Assembly (NCBI GenBank): GCA_019240635.1
Contig: JAFAYA010000084.1
Coordinates: 1 to 48,807 of the forward strand
Length of the DNA: 48,807 bases
Reading direction: 5' to 3'
DNA from: Acidisphaera sp.
GTDB lineage: Bacteria > Pseudomonadota > Alphaproteobacteria > Acetobacterales > Acetobacteraceae
Shown here: positions 1 through 8,200 of the stretch, piece after piece
Layout of the letters: each line of letters starts with the position of its first letter
How positions within the stretch are numbered: the stretch's first letter is position 1
Notes under the pieces: generated by a model
Told to the model about the DNA's origin: nothing
The model's input: the letters and a program-made list of their open reading frames with translations, nothing else
Databases searched by the model: none
Program-made: the position numbers and the translations under genes

Positions 1-1055
1 CGCCCGCCGCCCAGGCGGCGGCGAATCCGCTGCTCGGACCGCTCGAGCCGACTGGCGGCGGCAGCGAAGCCAATCCCGAGACGATGCGCATCATCCCCAA
101 CCAGCAGAACAACGCCGTTCTCGTCTACGCGACGGCGCGGGAGGAAGACACGGTCGAGGCGATGCTGCGCAAGATCGACATCCTGCCGCTGCAGGTGCGC
201 ATCGACGCCACCATCGCCGAAGTGACGCTGAACGACCAGCTGCAGTTCGGCACGCAGTACTTCTTCAAGCGCGGCGGGCTGAACGCGGTGCTCAGCAGCG
301 CCAGCGCATCGCTGCCAACCTTCGCGAATGCGGCCCTCGGCACCACCTTGCCGGGATTCGTGATCGGCGGCAGCAACGCCGGCGCGCAGATCGCGATCTC
401 GGCGCTGCAGGCCGTCACCACGGTGCACGTGCTGTCCTCGCCGGAGATACTGGTGCTCGACAACCAGCCGGCGCGGCTGCAAGTGGGCGATCTCGTCCCG
501 TATCTCAGCCAGAGCTCGCAGAGCACGCTGGCGGCCGGCGCGCCGGTGGTGAACTCGGTCGAGTATCAGCCGACCGGCGTGATCATGCAGGTGACGCCGC
601 GCGTGAACAGCGGCGGGCTGGTGACGCTCGACGTCGATCAGGAGGTGAGCGACGTCGACACGACCGTCAACACCAACGGCATCCAGTCGCCGGCCTTCCT
701 GACGCGCAACGTCTCCTCGCGGGTGGTGGTGCAGGACGGCCAGACGCTCGGCCTCGCCGGGCTGATCCGCGAGAACATCACGCGCGGCAATACCGGCATC
801 CCCTTCCTGAAGGACATCCCGCTGCTCAGCTTGCTGGCCGGCCAGCAGGGCAATACGCGCTCCCGGACCGAACTGCTGGTGCTGATCACGCCGCACGTCA
901 TCCACGACCAGCGCGACGCCCGGGCGTTGACCGAGGATCTGCGCGAGCAGCTGATCAACGCCGCTCTGGTGCCCGCGGAATCCCGGGCGCTGGCTCCGTC
1001 CGGCTCGGCCGACCCGACGCTGAATGCGCGCCGCCGGCTCGGCTTGCCGCAATGA
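1..1055 (+). CDS. gspD: Type II secretion secretin GspD, C-terminal part
   Basis: The gene enters from the left edge; the frame is open from base 3 and ends at a TGA at 1053-1055. GspD forms the outer-membrane secretin ring through which folded exoproteins leave the cell. The visible part carries the end of the periplasmic N domains (a segment reading AEVTLNDQLQFG) and then the secretin beta-barrel domain. Landmarks are VLSSPEILVLDNQPARLQVG near bases 430-490 and GLAGLIRENITRGNTGIPFL followed by KDIPLL near 750-830, both typical of the secretin family. The C-terminal tail of about 50 residues is Ala/Arg/Pro-rich and could be where a pilotin binds, but that is a guess. It is followed 13 bp later by gspK. 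Internal ATGs such as 84 are not starts. Confidence 0.95.
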   Translation, partial: PAAQAAANPLLGPLEPTGGGSEANPETMRIIPNQQNNAVLVYATAREEDTVEAMLRKIDILPLQVRIDATIAEVTLNDQLQFGTQYFFKRGGLNAVLSSASASLPTFANAALGTTLPGFVIGGSNAGAQIAISALQAVTTVHVLSSPEILVLDNQPARLQVGDLVPYLSQSSQSTLAAGAPVVNSVEYQPTGVIMQVTPRVNSGGLVTLDVDQEVSDVDTTVNTNGIQSPAFLTRNVSSRVVVQDGQTLGLAGLIRENITRGNTGIPFLKDIPLLSLLAGQQGNTRSRTELLVLITPHVIHDQRDARALTEDLREQLINAALVPAESRALAPSGSADPTLNARRRLGLPQ

Positions 1056-1068
1056 GCCGACGCGCGCG

Positions 1069-1878
1069 ATGAGCCGGGGGGAGCGCGGCTTCGCGCTGCT
1101 GATCGTCCTGTGGTCGCTCGGGCTGCTGGCGCTGCTCGGCAGCCAGCTCGGCGCGAGGGCGCGCACGGAGGGGCGTATCGCCTTCAACCTGCGGGCGGAC
1201 GCGCAGGCCGAGGCGGCGGCCGACGGGGCGGTGCACGAGGCGATCTTCCACCTGCTGGAGCCGCCGGGCCGGCGATGGCACGCCGGCGGTCCGGCCTACC
1301 GCCTGGCGCTGGCGCACGGGACGGCCGAGATCAGCATCAGCAACGAGGGCGGCAAGATCAATCCGAACCTCGCCTCGGACGCGATGCTGCGCAGCCTGAT
1401 CGGGCAGGTGGCGCCCGCCGCGGACCCGGCCACGCTGGCCGCGGCGATCGAGGATTGGCGGTCGCGGCCGTCGCGCACGCCGCGCCCCGGCGGGGCCACG
1501 GCACCGCAGTACAAGGCCGCCGGGCGGGACTACGGTCCTCCCGGAACCGCCTTCGAGAGCCTGGACGAGGTCGGCGAGGTGCTCGGCGTCACCCCGGACA
1601 TCCTGGCGGCGATGCGGCCGCATCTTTCGATCTACACGCAGGACGACCCGATGCGCTCGGAAGACCCGGTCGTGGCCCGCGCGATCGCCGAGACCATGGC
1701 CGACCAACTCGACCTCAGCGCTGCGGCGGTGGACGACAGCTCGCCCGTGCTGGCGATCACCGCCTCCGTCCTCGAGGCGGACGGAAGCCGCTTCAGCCGC
1801 CGGGCGGTCGTGGAATTCGTTCCGGACGTCTCCGGACGGCCCTTCCGCATCCTCGCATGGGAGACGCCGGGGCCGTGA
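1069..1878 (+). CDS. gspK: Type II secretion minor pseudopilin GspK
   Basis: This encodes a 269-residue inner-membrane-anchored minor pseudopilin that, with GspI and GspJ, caps the pseudopilus tip. The ATG at 1069 is chosen because it puts a short basic leader (MSRGERG) directly before the prepilin cleavage point, followed by FALLIVLWSLGLLALLG. As usual for GspK, the residue at +5 is not glutamate. The length is near that of GspK (about 300) and much larger than other pseudopilins. A segment with GGKINPN, a conserved GspK feature, lies near residues 95-105. The open frame extends upstream to 1024 but that would bury the leader. The gene sits between gspD and the oppositely oriented gspG, whose stop lies 3 bp away. 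Confidence 0.93.
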   Translation: MSRGERGFALLIVLWSLGLLALLGSQLGARARTEGRIAFNLRADAQAEAAADGAVHEAIFHLLEPPGRRWHAGGPAYRLALAHGTAEISISNEGGKINPNLASDAMLRSLIGQVAPAADPATLAAAIEDWRSRPSRTPRPGGATAPQYKAAGRDYGPPGTAFESLDEVGEVLGVTPDILAAMRPHLSIYTQDDPMRSEDPVVARAIAETMADQLDLSAAAVDDSSPVLAITASVLEADGSRFSRRAVVEFVPDVSGRPFRILAWETPGP

Positions 1879-1881
1879 CGC

Positions 1882-2319
1882 TCAGGGATTGCAGATCATG
1901 TCCTGCTGGCTCGCCCGGCCGCTCGGACCGAGCGAACAGAGGTCGTAGTCGTGGCCGCTGCGCTCGGAAGGATTGCGATAGACATAGGCGTGGTTCCACG
2001 GATCGAGCGGCACCCGGTCGCCGCGGACATAGGGGCCGTTCCAGCTCGCCGCGTCCGTCGGTCGCTCGACCAGCGCCTGGAGCCCTTCCTCGCTGGTCGG
2101 ATAGCTGCCGACGTCGAGCCTGTACATGTCGAGCACCGAGCCGATGCGCTCAATGGACTGATGGGCGATGGAGATGCGGGCGCCGCCGAGCTGACGCAGC
2201 GCCGCCGGCGCGACCAGGCCGATCAGCAGGCCGAGGATGACGATGACGACGAGGATTTCCAGCAATGTGAACCCGGCGTCGCGCGTCGCGCGACGGGGTT
2301 GCGAGGCTGCCTGGCGCAT
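1882..2319 (-). CDS. gspG: Type II secretion major pseudopilin GspG (inverted relative to the cluster)
   Basis: The protein is 145 residues long, typical for GspG, the main subunit of the T2SS pseudopilus. The leader ends at Gly16, followed by FTLLEILVVIVILGLLIGLV with Glu at +5. The family pattern follows: a Y/D-rich helix, then PTSEEGLQALVERP, a WNGPYV-like segment, DPWNHAYVYRNP, and a C-terminal loop with GHDYDL that matches the GspG calcium site. It ends in MICNP. What is odd is the orientation: it is on the minus strand, convergent with gspK (3-bp gap) and divergent from the transglycosylase gene, while all other gsp genes are on the plus strand. The frame stays open far upstream through gspE/gspF, but that part is antisense shadow; the ATG at 2317-2319 gives the expected leader. 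Confidence 0.93.
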   Translation of the reverse strand: MRQAASQPRRATRDAGFTLLEILVVIVILGLLIGLVAPAALRQLGGARISIAHQSIERIGSVLDMYRLDVGSYPTSEEGLQALVERPTDAASWNGPYVRGDRVPLDPWNHAYVYRNPSERSGHDYDLCSLGPSGRASQQDMICNP

Positions 2320-2361
2320 CCGGTTCCGTCCCCCTGCGCGCCAGTCTAGGGGCGCGGGTGC

Positions 2362-2823
2362 GTGGCGCCAAGCAACTCCCGCGGCGGCGGCGGGCGCGCC
2401 GGCGACACGCTGATGCCGATCCCGTACGTCTCCTGCATGCTGCTGGTGGCGTCGCTGTACGGCCTGCCCCCGCGCGTGCTGCCGTCGATCCAGGCGGTGG
2501 AGGGCGGAGCGGTCGGGACCGTGCATCCCGACCGCGACGGCTCGGAGGATCTGGGCCTGATGCAGGTCAACACTCGCTGGCTGCTGCCGCTGGCGCGCTA
2601 CACCCGGCAGGATGCGGCGACCGTGCGCGCGCGGCTGACCCTGGAGCCCTGCTACAACATCGCCGCGGCGGGAGCCATCCTGCGCACCTATCTCGCCGAA
2701 GCGCATGGCGACCTGATGACGGCGATCGGCTGGTATCACTCCCACACCCCCACGCTCGGCGCGCTCTACGGGCGGGAGGTGAAGGGAGCGGCCGCGCTGA
2801 TGTTCGGGCAGATGCGGCCCTGA
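2362..2823 (+). CDS. Soluble-lytic-transglycosylase-like (SLT) protein in the T2SS cluster
   Basis: This is a small lysozyme-like domain protein, 153 residues from the GTG at 2362 or 136 from the ATG at 2413. The core reads IQAVEGG (candidate catalytic Glu), then DLGLMQVNTRWL, the Gly-Leu-Met-Gln signature of family-1 lytic transglycosylases, and later ILRTYL and IGWYHSHTP. Such enzymes cut peptidoglycan glycan strands; one inside a gsp cluster probably makes room for the envelope-spanning apparatus, as seen with pilus and conjugation systems. An AGGGG stretch about 8 bp before the GTG supports 2362, although the first 17 residues look non-conserved. A hydrophobic stretch near MPIPYVSCMLLVASLYG could act as an export signal from the later start. 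The gap to gspE is 42 bp. Confidence 0.8.
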   Translation: MAPSNSRGGGGRAGDTLMPIPYVSCMLLVASLYGLPPRVLPSIQAVEGGAVGTVHPDRDGSEDLGLMQVNTRWLLPLARYTRQDAATVRARLTLEPCYNIAAAGAILRTYLAEAHGDLMTAIGWYHSHTPTLGALYGREVKGAAALMFGQMRP

Positions 2824-2865
2824 GCGGCGGCGTGTGCTAGGCTCCCTCCGCAAGGGAGCGACGCT

Positions 2866-4608
2866 TTGGACACCAACGTCACCGCCGCGGTGCTCGCGCC
2901 GGCCGAGCCCGGCTCCGTCATGGACCGGCTCGCCGCGCTGCTGATGGCGCGCGGCTGCTGCGACGCCAAGACGATCGAGCGCGCCCGCCGCGTTTCGGCC
3001 GAGACCGGCCAGCGGCTGGACGTCGTGCTGACCCAGCTCGGCCTGGTCGGCGAGCGGGCGCTGGCCGAGGCGCTCGCCGCGCTTCTCGCGCTGCCGCTGG
3101 CGACCGCCGCGCGCTATCCGGAGCTGCCGCCGCCCTGTGCGAGTTCGCTGTCCGTCAAGTTCCTGCGCAGCGCGCGCGCGGTGCCCGTCGCGCTGGAGGA
3201 TGGCGCGCTGGTGCTCGCCGCCGCCGATCCGCTCGACCCCTTCGCCCCCGCCGCCGTCGCCGCCGCGACCGGCCATCGGGTGGCGCTGGAGGTCGCCGTG
3301 CCGATCGAGCTGGATGCCGCGTTCGACCGGCTCTATCCCGCCGACGGCGCGAAGGCGGCCGAGGATCCGGACGCCGTGCAGGCCGCCGCCGGCGAGCCGC
3401 TCGAGGAGGACGCCGAGCGGCTGAAGGACCTGGCGAGCGAGGCGCCGGTGATCCGGCTGGTCAACCAGATCATTGCCCGCGCGGTAGAGACCAAGGCCTC
3501 GGACATCCACATCGAGCCGTTCGAGGACCGGCTGCGCGTCCGCTACCGCTATGACGGCGTGCTGCACGAGATGGAGAGCCCGCCGGTCGCCCTGACCGCC
3601 GCGATCACCTCGCGCATAAAGATCATGGCGAAGCTCGACATCGCCGAGCGCCGGCTGCCGCAGGACGGACGCATCAAGCTCGCGGTGCGCGGGCACGAGA
3701 TCGACTTCCGCGTCTCCTGCGTCCCCGCGCTGCACGGCGAGACGGTCGTGCTGCGCGTGCTCGACCGCACCGCGGTCGCCTTCGACTACGCGCAGCTCGG
3801 CCTGCCGCCGGCCGTGGTGGCGCGGCTCGGCGCGGCGCTCGATCTGCCGAACGGCATCGTGCTGGTCACCGGCCCGACCGGCAGCGGCAAGACGACGACG
3901 CTCTACACCGGCCTGCTGGCGCTGAACGCGGTGACCCGGAAAATCATCACCGTCGAGGACCCGATCGAGTTCCAGCTGCGCGGCATCAACCAGATCCAGG
4001 TCAAGCCGCAGATCGGTCTCGATTTCGCCGGCCTGCTGCGCTCCATCCTGCGCCAGGACCCGGACGTCATCATGGTCGGCGAAATCCGCGACCTCGAGAC
4101 GGCGCAGATCGCCGTGCAGGCGGCGCTGACCGGCCATCTCGTGCTGTCGACGGTGCACACCAACTCCGCGGCGGCGACCATCACGCGGCTGCGCGACATG
4201 GGGCTGGAGGACTACCTGCTGACCGCCGTGCTGCGCGGCGTACTCGGCCAGCGCCTGGTGCGTCGGCTCTGCACGGCATGCCGCCGGCAGGCGGAGGCGC
4301 CGCCGGAGCTGGTGCGCCGCTTCCGCCTGGACGCGCGCAGCGACGGGCAGACGCCGCTGCTGTGGCACCCCGTGGGCTGCCCCCAGTGCCGCGGCACCGG
4401 CTATCGCGGCCGTCAGGCGGTGGCGGAGTTCCTGGTGCCCGACGAGGCGATCGAGCGGCTGATCTTCGCCCGCGCCGACCACGTCGAGATCGAGCGCGCC
4501 GCGGTCGCCACCGGCATGGTGACGATGTTCGAGGCCGGGCTGGCCGCGGCGCTCGCCGGCACGACGACCATCGAGGAGGTCGTGCGCAGCATCCGGGCCG
4601 AAGCGTAG
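2866..4608 (+). CDS. gspE: Type II secretion ATPase GspE
   Basis: This 580-residue cytoplasmic hexameric ATPase drives pseudopilus assembly. The start is a TTG at 2866, supported by AAGGGAG about 7 bp upstream. Visible parts are an N-terminal MshEN/GspE-N type domain (about residues 40-160); the N2 region (ASDIHIEPFEDRLRVRYRYDG); Walker A GPTGSGKT at residues 336-343; Asp box ITVEDPIEF; Walker B-like DPDVIMVGEIRD; and His box GHLVLSTVHTN. A zinc-binding pair of CxxC motifs (Cys469/472 and Cys505/508), typical of GspE/PilB, is also present. All catalytic motifs are intact. The stop codon directly abuts the gspF start, so the two are almost certainly translationally linked. It is distinguished from PilB by its gsp neighbours. 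Confidence 0.96.
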   Translation: MDTNVTAAVLAPAEPGSVMDRLAALLMARGCCDAKTIERARRVSAETGQRLDVVLTQLGLVGERALAEALAALLALPLATAARYPELPPPCASSLSVKFLRSARAVPVALEDGALVLAAADPLDPFAPAAVAAATGHRVALEVAVPIELDAAFDRLYPADGAKAAEDPDAVQAAAGEPLEEDAERLKDLASEAPVIRLVNQIIARAVETKASDIHIEPFEDRLRVRYRYDGVLHEMESPPVALTAAITSRIKIMAKLDIAERRLPQDGRIKLAVRGHEIDFRVSCVPALHGETVVLRVLDRTAVAFDYAQLGLPPAVVARLGAALDLPNGIVLVTGPTGSGKTTTLYTGLLALNAVTRKIITVEDPIEFQLRGINQIQVKPQIGLDFAGLLRSILRQDPDVIMVGEIRDLETAQIAVQAALTGHLVLSTVHTNSAAATITRLRDMGLEDYLLTAVLRGVLGQRLVRRLCTACRRQAEAPPELVRRFRLDARSDGQTPLLWHPVGCPQCRGTGYRGRQAVAEFLVPDEAIERLIFARADHVEIERAAVATGMVTMFEAGLAAALAGTTTIEEVVRSIRAEA

Positions 4609-5832
4609 ATGGCCGAATTCCGCTATCTCGCGATCAGCCCGGCCGGCGACGTGCTGCGCGGCGTGATGGAGGCGCCGAGCGAGGCGGAGGTGGTCTCGCG
4701 GCTGCAGCAGCAGGGCAACGTCGCAATGCGGGCGGAGCCGGCCGCCGCCGCGTCGGGGTTCGCCCGCGCGCTCGGCCGCGAGTTCGGCCGCGGCGGCACG
4801 CTCACCCGGCAGGAAGTGGCGAACATCACGCGCGAGCTGGCGATCATGCTCGGCGCCGGACAGGACCTCGACCGGGCGCTGCGCTTCCTCGGGGAGACCG
4901 CGCCGAATGCGCGCATGCGCGGCGTGCTGGAGCAGATCCGCGGCGCGGTGCGCGACGGCAGTGCGTTGGCGGCCGCGCTGGCGCGCCATCCCCGCAGCTT
5001 CGGCCAGCTGTATCTCGGCCTGGTTCGCGCCGGGGAGGCCGGCGGGCAGCTCGCGCCGACGCTCGAGCGGATGGCGATGCTGCTCGAGCGCCAGCGCAGC
5101 CTGGCGGCGACGGTGCGCAGCGCAATGGTCTATCCGGCGCTGCTGATCCTCGTGGCTAGCGGCGCGATCGTCTTCATGCTCACCGGCGTGCTGCCGCAGT
5201 TCGTGCCGCTGTTCGAGCAGGCCGGCGCGAAGCTGCCGACCTCGACGCAGTTCCTGATCGACGCCGGCGGCCTCGCCTCCCGCTACGGCCTGTTCGCGGT
5301 GCTGGCGCTCGCCCTCGCCGCGCTCGCCGCCCGCATGGCGTACCGGCGTCCCGGCGTCCGGCTGCCCATCGATCGAGCCGTGCTGCTGCTGCCGGTCGCC
5401 GGCGGCCTGATGCGCGAAATCCTGGCGGCGCGCTTCACCCGCACGCTCGGCACGTTGATGGTCAACGGGGTGCCGCTGATCGCGGCACTCGACGTGGTCA
5501 GGGACGCGCTCGGCAACCGCGCCGCGATGCAGGCCGTGGAACGGGCGGCGGTCAGCGCCAAGGCGGGGGCCGGACTGGCGCGGCCGCTCGGCGAGGCCGG
5601 CGTCTTTCCGCTGCGCACGATCTACCTGCTGCGGCTCGGCGAGGAGAATGCGCAGCTCGGGCCGATGGCGCTGCGCACCGCCGAGATTCACGAGGAGAAG
5701 GCGCGGCTCGCGGTGCAGCGCCTTGTCGCGCTGCTGGTGCCGGCGATCACCATCGCGATGGGCGCGGCGGTCGCGTTCATCGTCTCCTCCCTGGTCGTCG
5801 CCATGCTCAGCCTCAACGACCTCGCGCAGTGA
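4609..5832 (+). CDS. gspF: Type II secretion inner-membrane platform protein GspF
   Basis: This 407-residue polytopic inner-membrane protein links the ATPase to the pseudopilus. It has the standard two-repeat T2SSF fold: an N-terminal domain (about residues 65-190, with GQDLDRALRFLGE), a membrane segment around MVYPALLILVASGAIVFML, a second domain (with ARFTRTLGTLMVNGVPLIAALDV), and C-terminal membrane segments ending FIVSSLVVAMLSLNDL. The length matches the family (about 400). The ATG immediately follows the gspE stop, and the end overlaps gspH by 4 bp, which marks a coupled operon. Confidence 0.95.
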   Translation: MAEFRYLAISPAGDVLRGVMEAPSEAEVVSRLQQQGNVAMRAEPAAAASGFARALGREFGRGGTLTRQEVANITRELAIMLGAGQDLDRALRFLGETAPNARMRGVLEQIRGAVRDGSALAAALARHPRSFGQLYLGLVRAGEAGGQLAPTLERMAMLLERQRSLAATVRSAMVYPALLILVASGAIVFMLTGVLPQFVPLFEQAGAKLPTSTQFLIDAGGLASRYGLFAVLALALAALAARMAYRRPGVRLPIDRAVLLLPVAGGLMREILAARFTRTLGTLMVNGVPLIAALDVVRDALGNRAAMQAVERAAVSAKAGAGLARPLGEAGVFPLRTIYLLRLGEENAQLGPMALRTAEIHEEKARLAVQRLVALLVPAITIAMGAAVAFIVSSLVVAMLSLNDLAQ

Positions 5833-6281
5833 ACGGGCCGGCACGGCGGCAGGCCGGCTTCAGCCTGCTCGAGATGATCGTCGTGCTGGTGGTGCTGGCA
5901 CTCGCGGTCTCGCTGGTCGTGGCGCGCGGTCCAGCGCGCAGCCCCACGCTGACGCTGCGCGCCGCCGCCGGCCAGGTCGCCGACCGCCTGCGGCTCGCCC
6001 GCGCCGACGCGATCGCCGCGAACCGGCCGGTGATGGTGGTGATCGACACGGCGCGCCGGCAGATCGAGATCGACCGGCGCCCGCTGCTCGCCCTGCCATC
6101 CGGCATCGCGGTGACCGCGCTCACCACCGCCGGCCAGGCGCTCGGCGCACGGGCCGGCATCACGTTCGCGCCGGACGGCAGCTCCACTGGCGGGCGCATC
6201 GACCTGCTGGGCCGGGAGCGGCGCATGCAGGTCGGTGTGGACTGGCTGACCGGCCGGGTCAGTATCGCCAATGCGCGCTGA
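5829..6281 (+). CDS. gspH: Type II secretion minor pseudopilin GspH
   Basis: This 150-residue prepilin-like protein starts at a GTG (5829) that overlaps the gspF stop by 4 bp. The leader ends at Gly10 and is followed by FSLLEMIVVLVVLALAVSLV with Glu at +5. Downstream it reads AAAGQVADRLRLARADAIAANRPVMVVID, the typical GspH pattern of a long helix followed by the first beta strands. GspH is a minor subunit near the pseudopilus tip. It overlaps gspI by 11 bp. Confidence 0.9.
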   Translation: MNGPARRQAGFSLLEMIVVLVVLALAVSLVVARGPARSPTLTLRAAAGQVADRLRLARADAIAANRPVMVVIDTARRQIEIDRRPLLALPSGIAVTALTTAGQALGARAGITFAPDGSSTGGRIDLLGRERRMQVGVDWLTGRVSIANAR

Positions 6282-6660
6282 ACGCGGCTTCACGCTGCTG
6301 GAAGTGATCATCGCGCTGGTCATCGCGGCGCTGGCGCTGGGCGCGCTGCTGCAAAGCGCGGTCAGCGGGCTGGCCGGCGTGCAGGCGGCGACGAGCTACG
6401 AGGAGGCGATCGCCCGGGCACGCTCCCGCCTGGCCGCGCTGGACGGCTCGCCGCTCGCAACGGGCGACCGCCAGGGCGATGACGGCGGCGGCTATCATTG
6501 GCACGAGCGGATCCTCCAGGTGGCGCAGGCCCCGGCCGGCGCCGGCACTGCGATGCCCGCGCTCTACGCCGTCAGCGTCGCGATCTCCTGGCAGAGCCGC
6601 GGAGGAAGCCGCTCCGTCCAGCTCGACACCGAGCGCACCGCGGCGGCGGGCGGGCGCTGA
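6271..6660 (+). CDS. gspI: Type II secretion minor pseudopilin GspI
   Basis: This is a 129-residue minor pseudopilin. The leader MRAERG is followed by FTLLEVIIALVIAALALGALL, and a GspI-like segment (ARARSRLAALDG) lies near residue 50. GspI is thought to nucleate the tip complex with GspJ and GspK. It begins inside the end of gspH and ends in an ATGA overlap with gspJ, so the H-I-J-K-type minor subunits are produced together, with gspK displaced upstream. Confidence 0.9.
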   Translation: MRAERGFTLLEVIIALVIAALALGALLQSAVSGLAGVQAATSYEEAIARARSRLAALDGSPLATGDRQGDDGGGYHWHERILQVAQAPAGAGTAMPALYAVSVAISWQSRGGSRSVQLDTERTAAAGGR

Positions 6661-7259
6661 TGCGCGGCGATCGCGGCTTCACCCTGCTCGAAGTCCTGGT
6701 CGTGCTGGTGATCGCCGGGTTGCTGTTCTTCGGCCTGGCGCAGGGCACGCATGTCGGCCTGCTGGCCTGGGGGATGCAGGCGCGGATGCTGAACGCGCGC
6801 GCCGGGCTCGACGAGGTCGACCTCGCGCTGCGGCGGATGATCGTGCAGATGGACCCCGGCGGCCAGAGCGTGGCGCACCCGCTCGACGGCAGCGCCTCGG
6901 CGGTCAGCTTCACGACCGAGCTGCCGCTCACCGCCGGGACGCTGGTCACGCGGCGCGCCGATGTGTGGCTCGGCCTGGACGGCACGCACCGCCTGGTGCT
7001 GCGCTGGACGCCGCACCTGCACGCCCAGCCGCTCGGCCCGGCGGCCGCGCCGAGCACGACCGTGCTGCTGGAGGGTGTGGACCGGCTGCAGATCGCCTAT
7101 TGGCTGCCGCCCGCGCCCGGCCAGGCGGCCGGCTGGCGCGACGCCTGGCAGGCCGACTCGCTGCCCGGGCTCGTGCGCATCCGGCTGGCGTTCTCCGAGC
7201 GCGACGGGCGGCGCTGGCCGCCGATCATCGTCGCACCGCCGCGGGAACGGCCGGAATGA
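6660..7259 (+). CDS. gspJ: Type II secretion minor pseudopilin GspJ
   Basis: This encodes 199 residues. The ATG at 6660 overlaps the gspI stop (ATGA). The leader MRGDRG is followed by FTLLEVLVVLVIAGLLFFGLA with Glu at +5. The body contains RRMIVQMDP and the later DRLQIAYWLPP and LPGLVRIRLAFSERDGRRWP segments that fit GspJ. The frame is open upstream of 6660, inside gspI, but the ATGA start gives the proper prepilin leader. It is followed 7 bp later by the prepilin peptidase that would process all five pseudopilins. Confidence 0.9.
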   Translation: MRGDRGFTLLEVLVVLVIAGLLFFGLAQGTHVGLLAWGMQARMLNARAGLDEVDLALRRMIVQMDPGGQSVAHPLDGSASAVSFTTELPLTAGTLVTRRADVWLGLDGTHRLVLRWTPHLHAQPLGPAAAPSTTVLLEGVDRLQIAYWLPPAPGQAAGWRDAWQADSLPGLVRIRLAFSERDGRRWPPIIVAPPRERPE

Positions 7260-7266
7260 CACGGGC

Positions 7267-8061
7267 GTGCTGACCCTGGGCGTGCTGGCCCCCGTGGTGC
7301 TCGCGCCGTTCGTCGGGAGCTACCTCGGCGTGCTGATCCGGCGGCTGCCGCGCGGGCTGCCCACCGCCTTCGCGCGATCGCGCTGCGAAAGCTGCGGCAG
7401 CGTGCTGGCGGCGCGCGACCTGGTGCCGCTCGGCAGCTACCTGGCGCTGCGCGGCCGCTGCCGTGCCTGCCGGGCGCCGATCGCGCCGTTCCACTGGGGC
7501 ATCGAACTGGCGGCGGTCGGCGTGCCGCTCGGCGCCGCGCTGGCCGGGGACGATGGCGCGCGGCTCTGGGCGGGATGCCTGCTGGGATGGACCCTGCTGG
7601 TGCTCGTCTGGATCGACTGGGAGCATTTGCGGCTGCCGGACGCACTGACCCTGCCGCTGCTGCTGGCCGGACTGGCGGTGACGGCCTGGCTGACACCCGA
7701 CGCGCTTACCGCGCACGCGGCCGCGGCCGCGCTGGGCTGGCTCGCGCTGCTGGGCCTCGGCGTGCTCTATCGCCGGCTGCGCGGTCGCGACGGCCTGGGC
7801 GAAGGCGACGCGAAGCTGCTCGGCGCGGCCGGCGCGTGGGTCGGGCCCGCCGGCTTGCCTTCGATCGTGCTGCTCGCCGCCGTGATCGGGCTCGCGGTGG
7901 CGCTGATCGCCTGGCTCGCGAAGCGCAACGTCTCGTCAGCCACCGCGATCCCGTTCGGTCCGTGCCTGGCGGCCGCGCTGTGGGCGGACTGGCTGCATGG
8001 CTCGCCCCTGCTCGGCGTCGCCGCATCGTGCTGTCTTTCCTTCAGCGGCGGATTTCCGTAG
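7267..8061 (+). CDS. gspO: Prepilin peptidase / N-methyltransferase GspO
   Basis: This integral-membrane bifunctional aspartic protease removes prepilin leaders and methylates the new N-terminal Phe. The GTG at 7267 gives 264 residues and starts directly with the first membrane helix (VLAPVVLAPFVGSYLGVLI). The N-terminal cytoplasmic domain has the two CxxC pairs (CESC and CRAC) usual for the full-length bifunctional enzyme. The catalytic aspartates are visible in LVWIDWEHLRLPD and in the GEGDAKLLGAAGAW segment (GxGD). Several further hydrophobic helices complete the A24 peptidase fold. The start is not strongly supported by a ribosome site. The 139 bp between this gene and gspL holds no convincing gene. 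Confidence 0.92.
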   Translation: MLTLGVLAPVVLAPFVGSYLGVLIRRLPRGLPTAFARSRCESCGSVLAARDLVPLGSYLALRGRCRACRAPIAPFHWGIELAAVGVPLGAALAGDDGARLWAGCLLGWTLLVLVWIDWEHLRLPDALTLPLLLAGLAVTAWLTPDALTAHAAAAALGWLALLGLGVLYRRLRGRDGLGEGDAKLLGAAGAWVGPAGLPSIVLLAAVIGLAVALIAWLAKRNVSSATAIPFGPCLAAALWADWLHGSPLLGVAASCCLSFSGGFP

Positions 8062-8200
8062 CGTCGGCGCCGAAGGGAGCGCCGCTCAAGCGTGATCGCC
8101 GGAGGTGGACTCGCCGGGGATGTTCGATCACGCGATCAAACAAGGGGATGGAGCGGGAGGGGTGAGCGCGAGCGAACGCATCCTGCTCTAGCGCATTCGC

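Noticed and set aside
1882-5844. A 1320-codon open frame on the minus strand antisense to gspE and gspF.
   Set aside because: Only its last 145 codons (gspG) make protein sense; the rest is Arg/Gln/His-rich low-complexity shadow of high-GC genes on the other strand.
8062-8200. Possible small gene between gspO and gspL.
   Set aside because: Short frames there have no ribosome site or family pattern.
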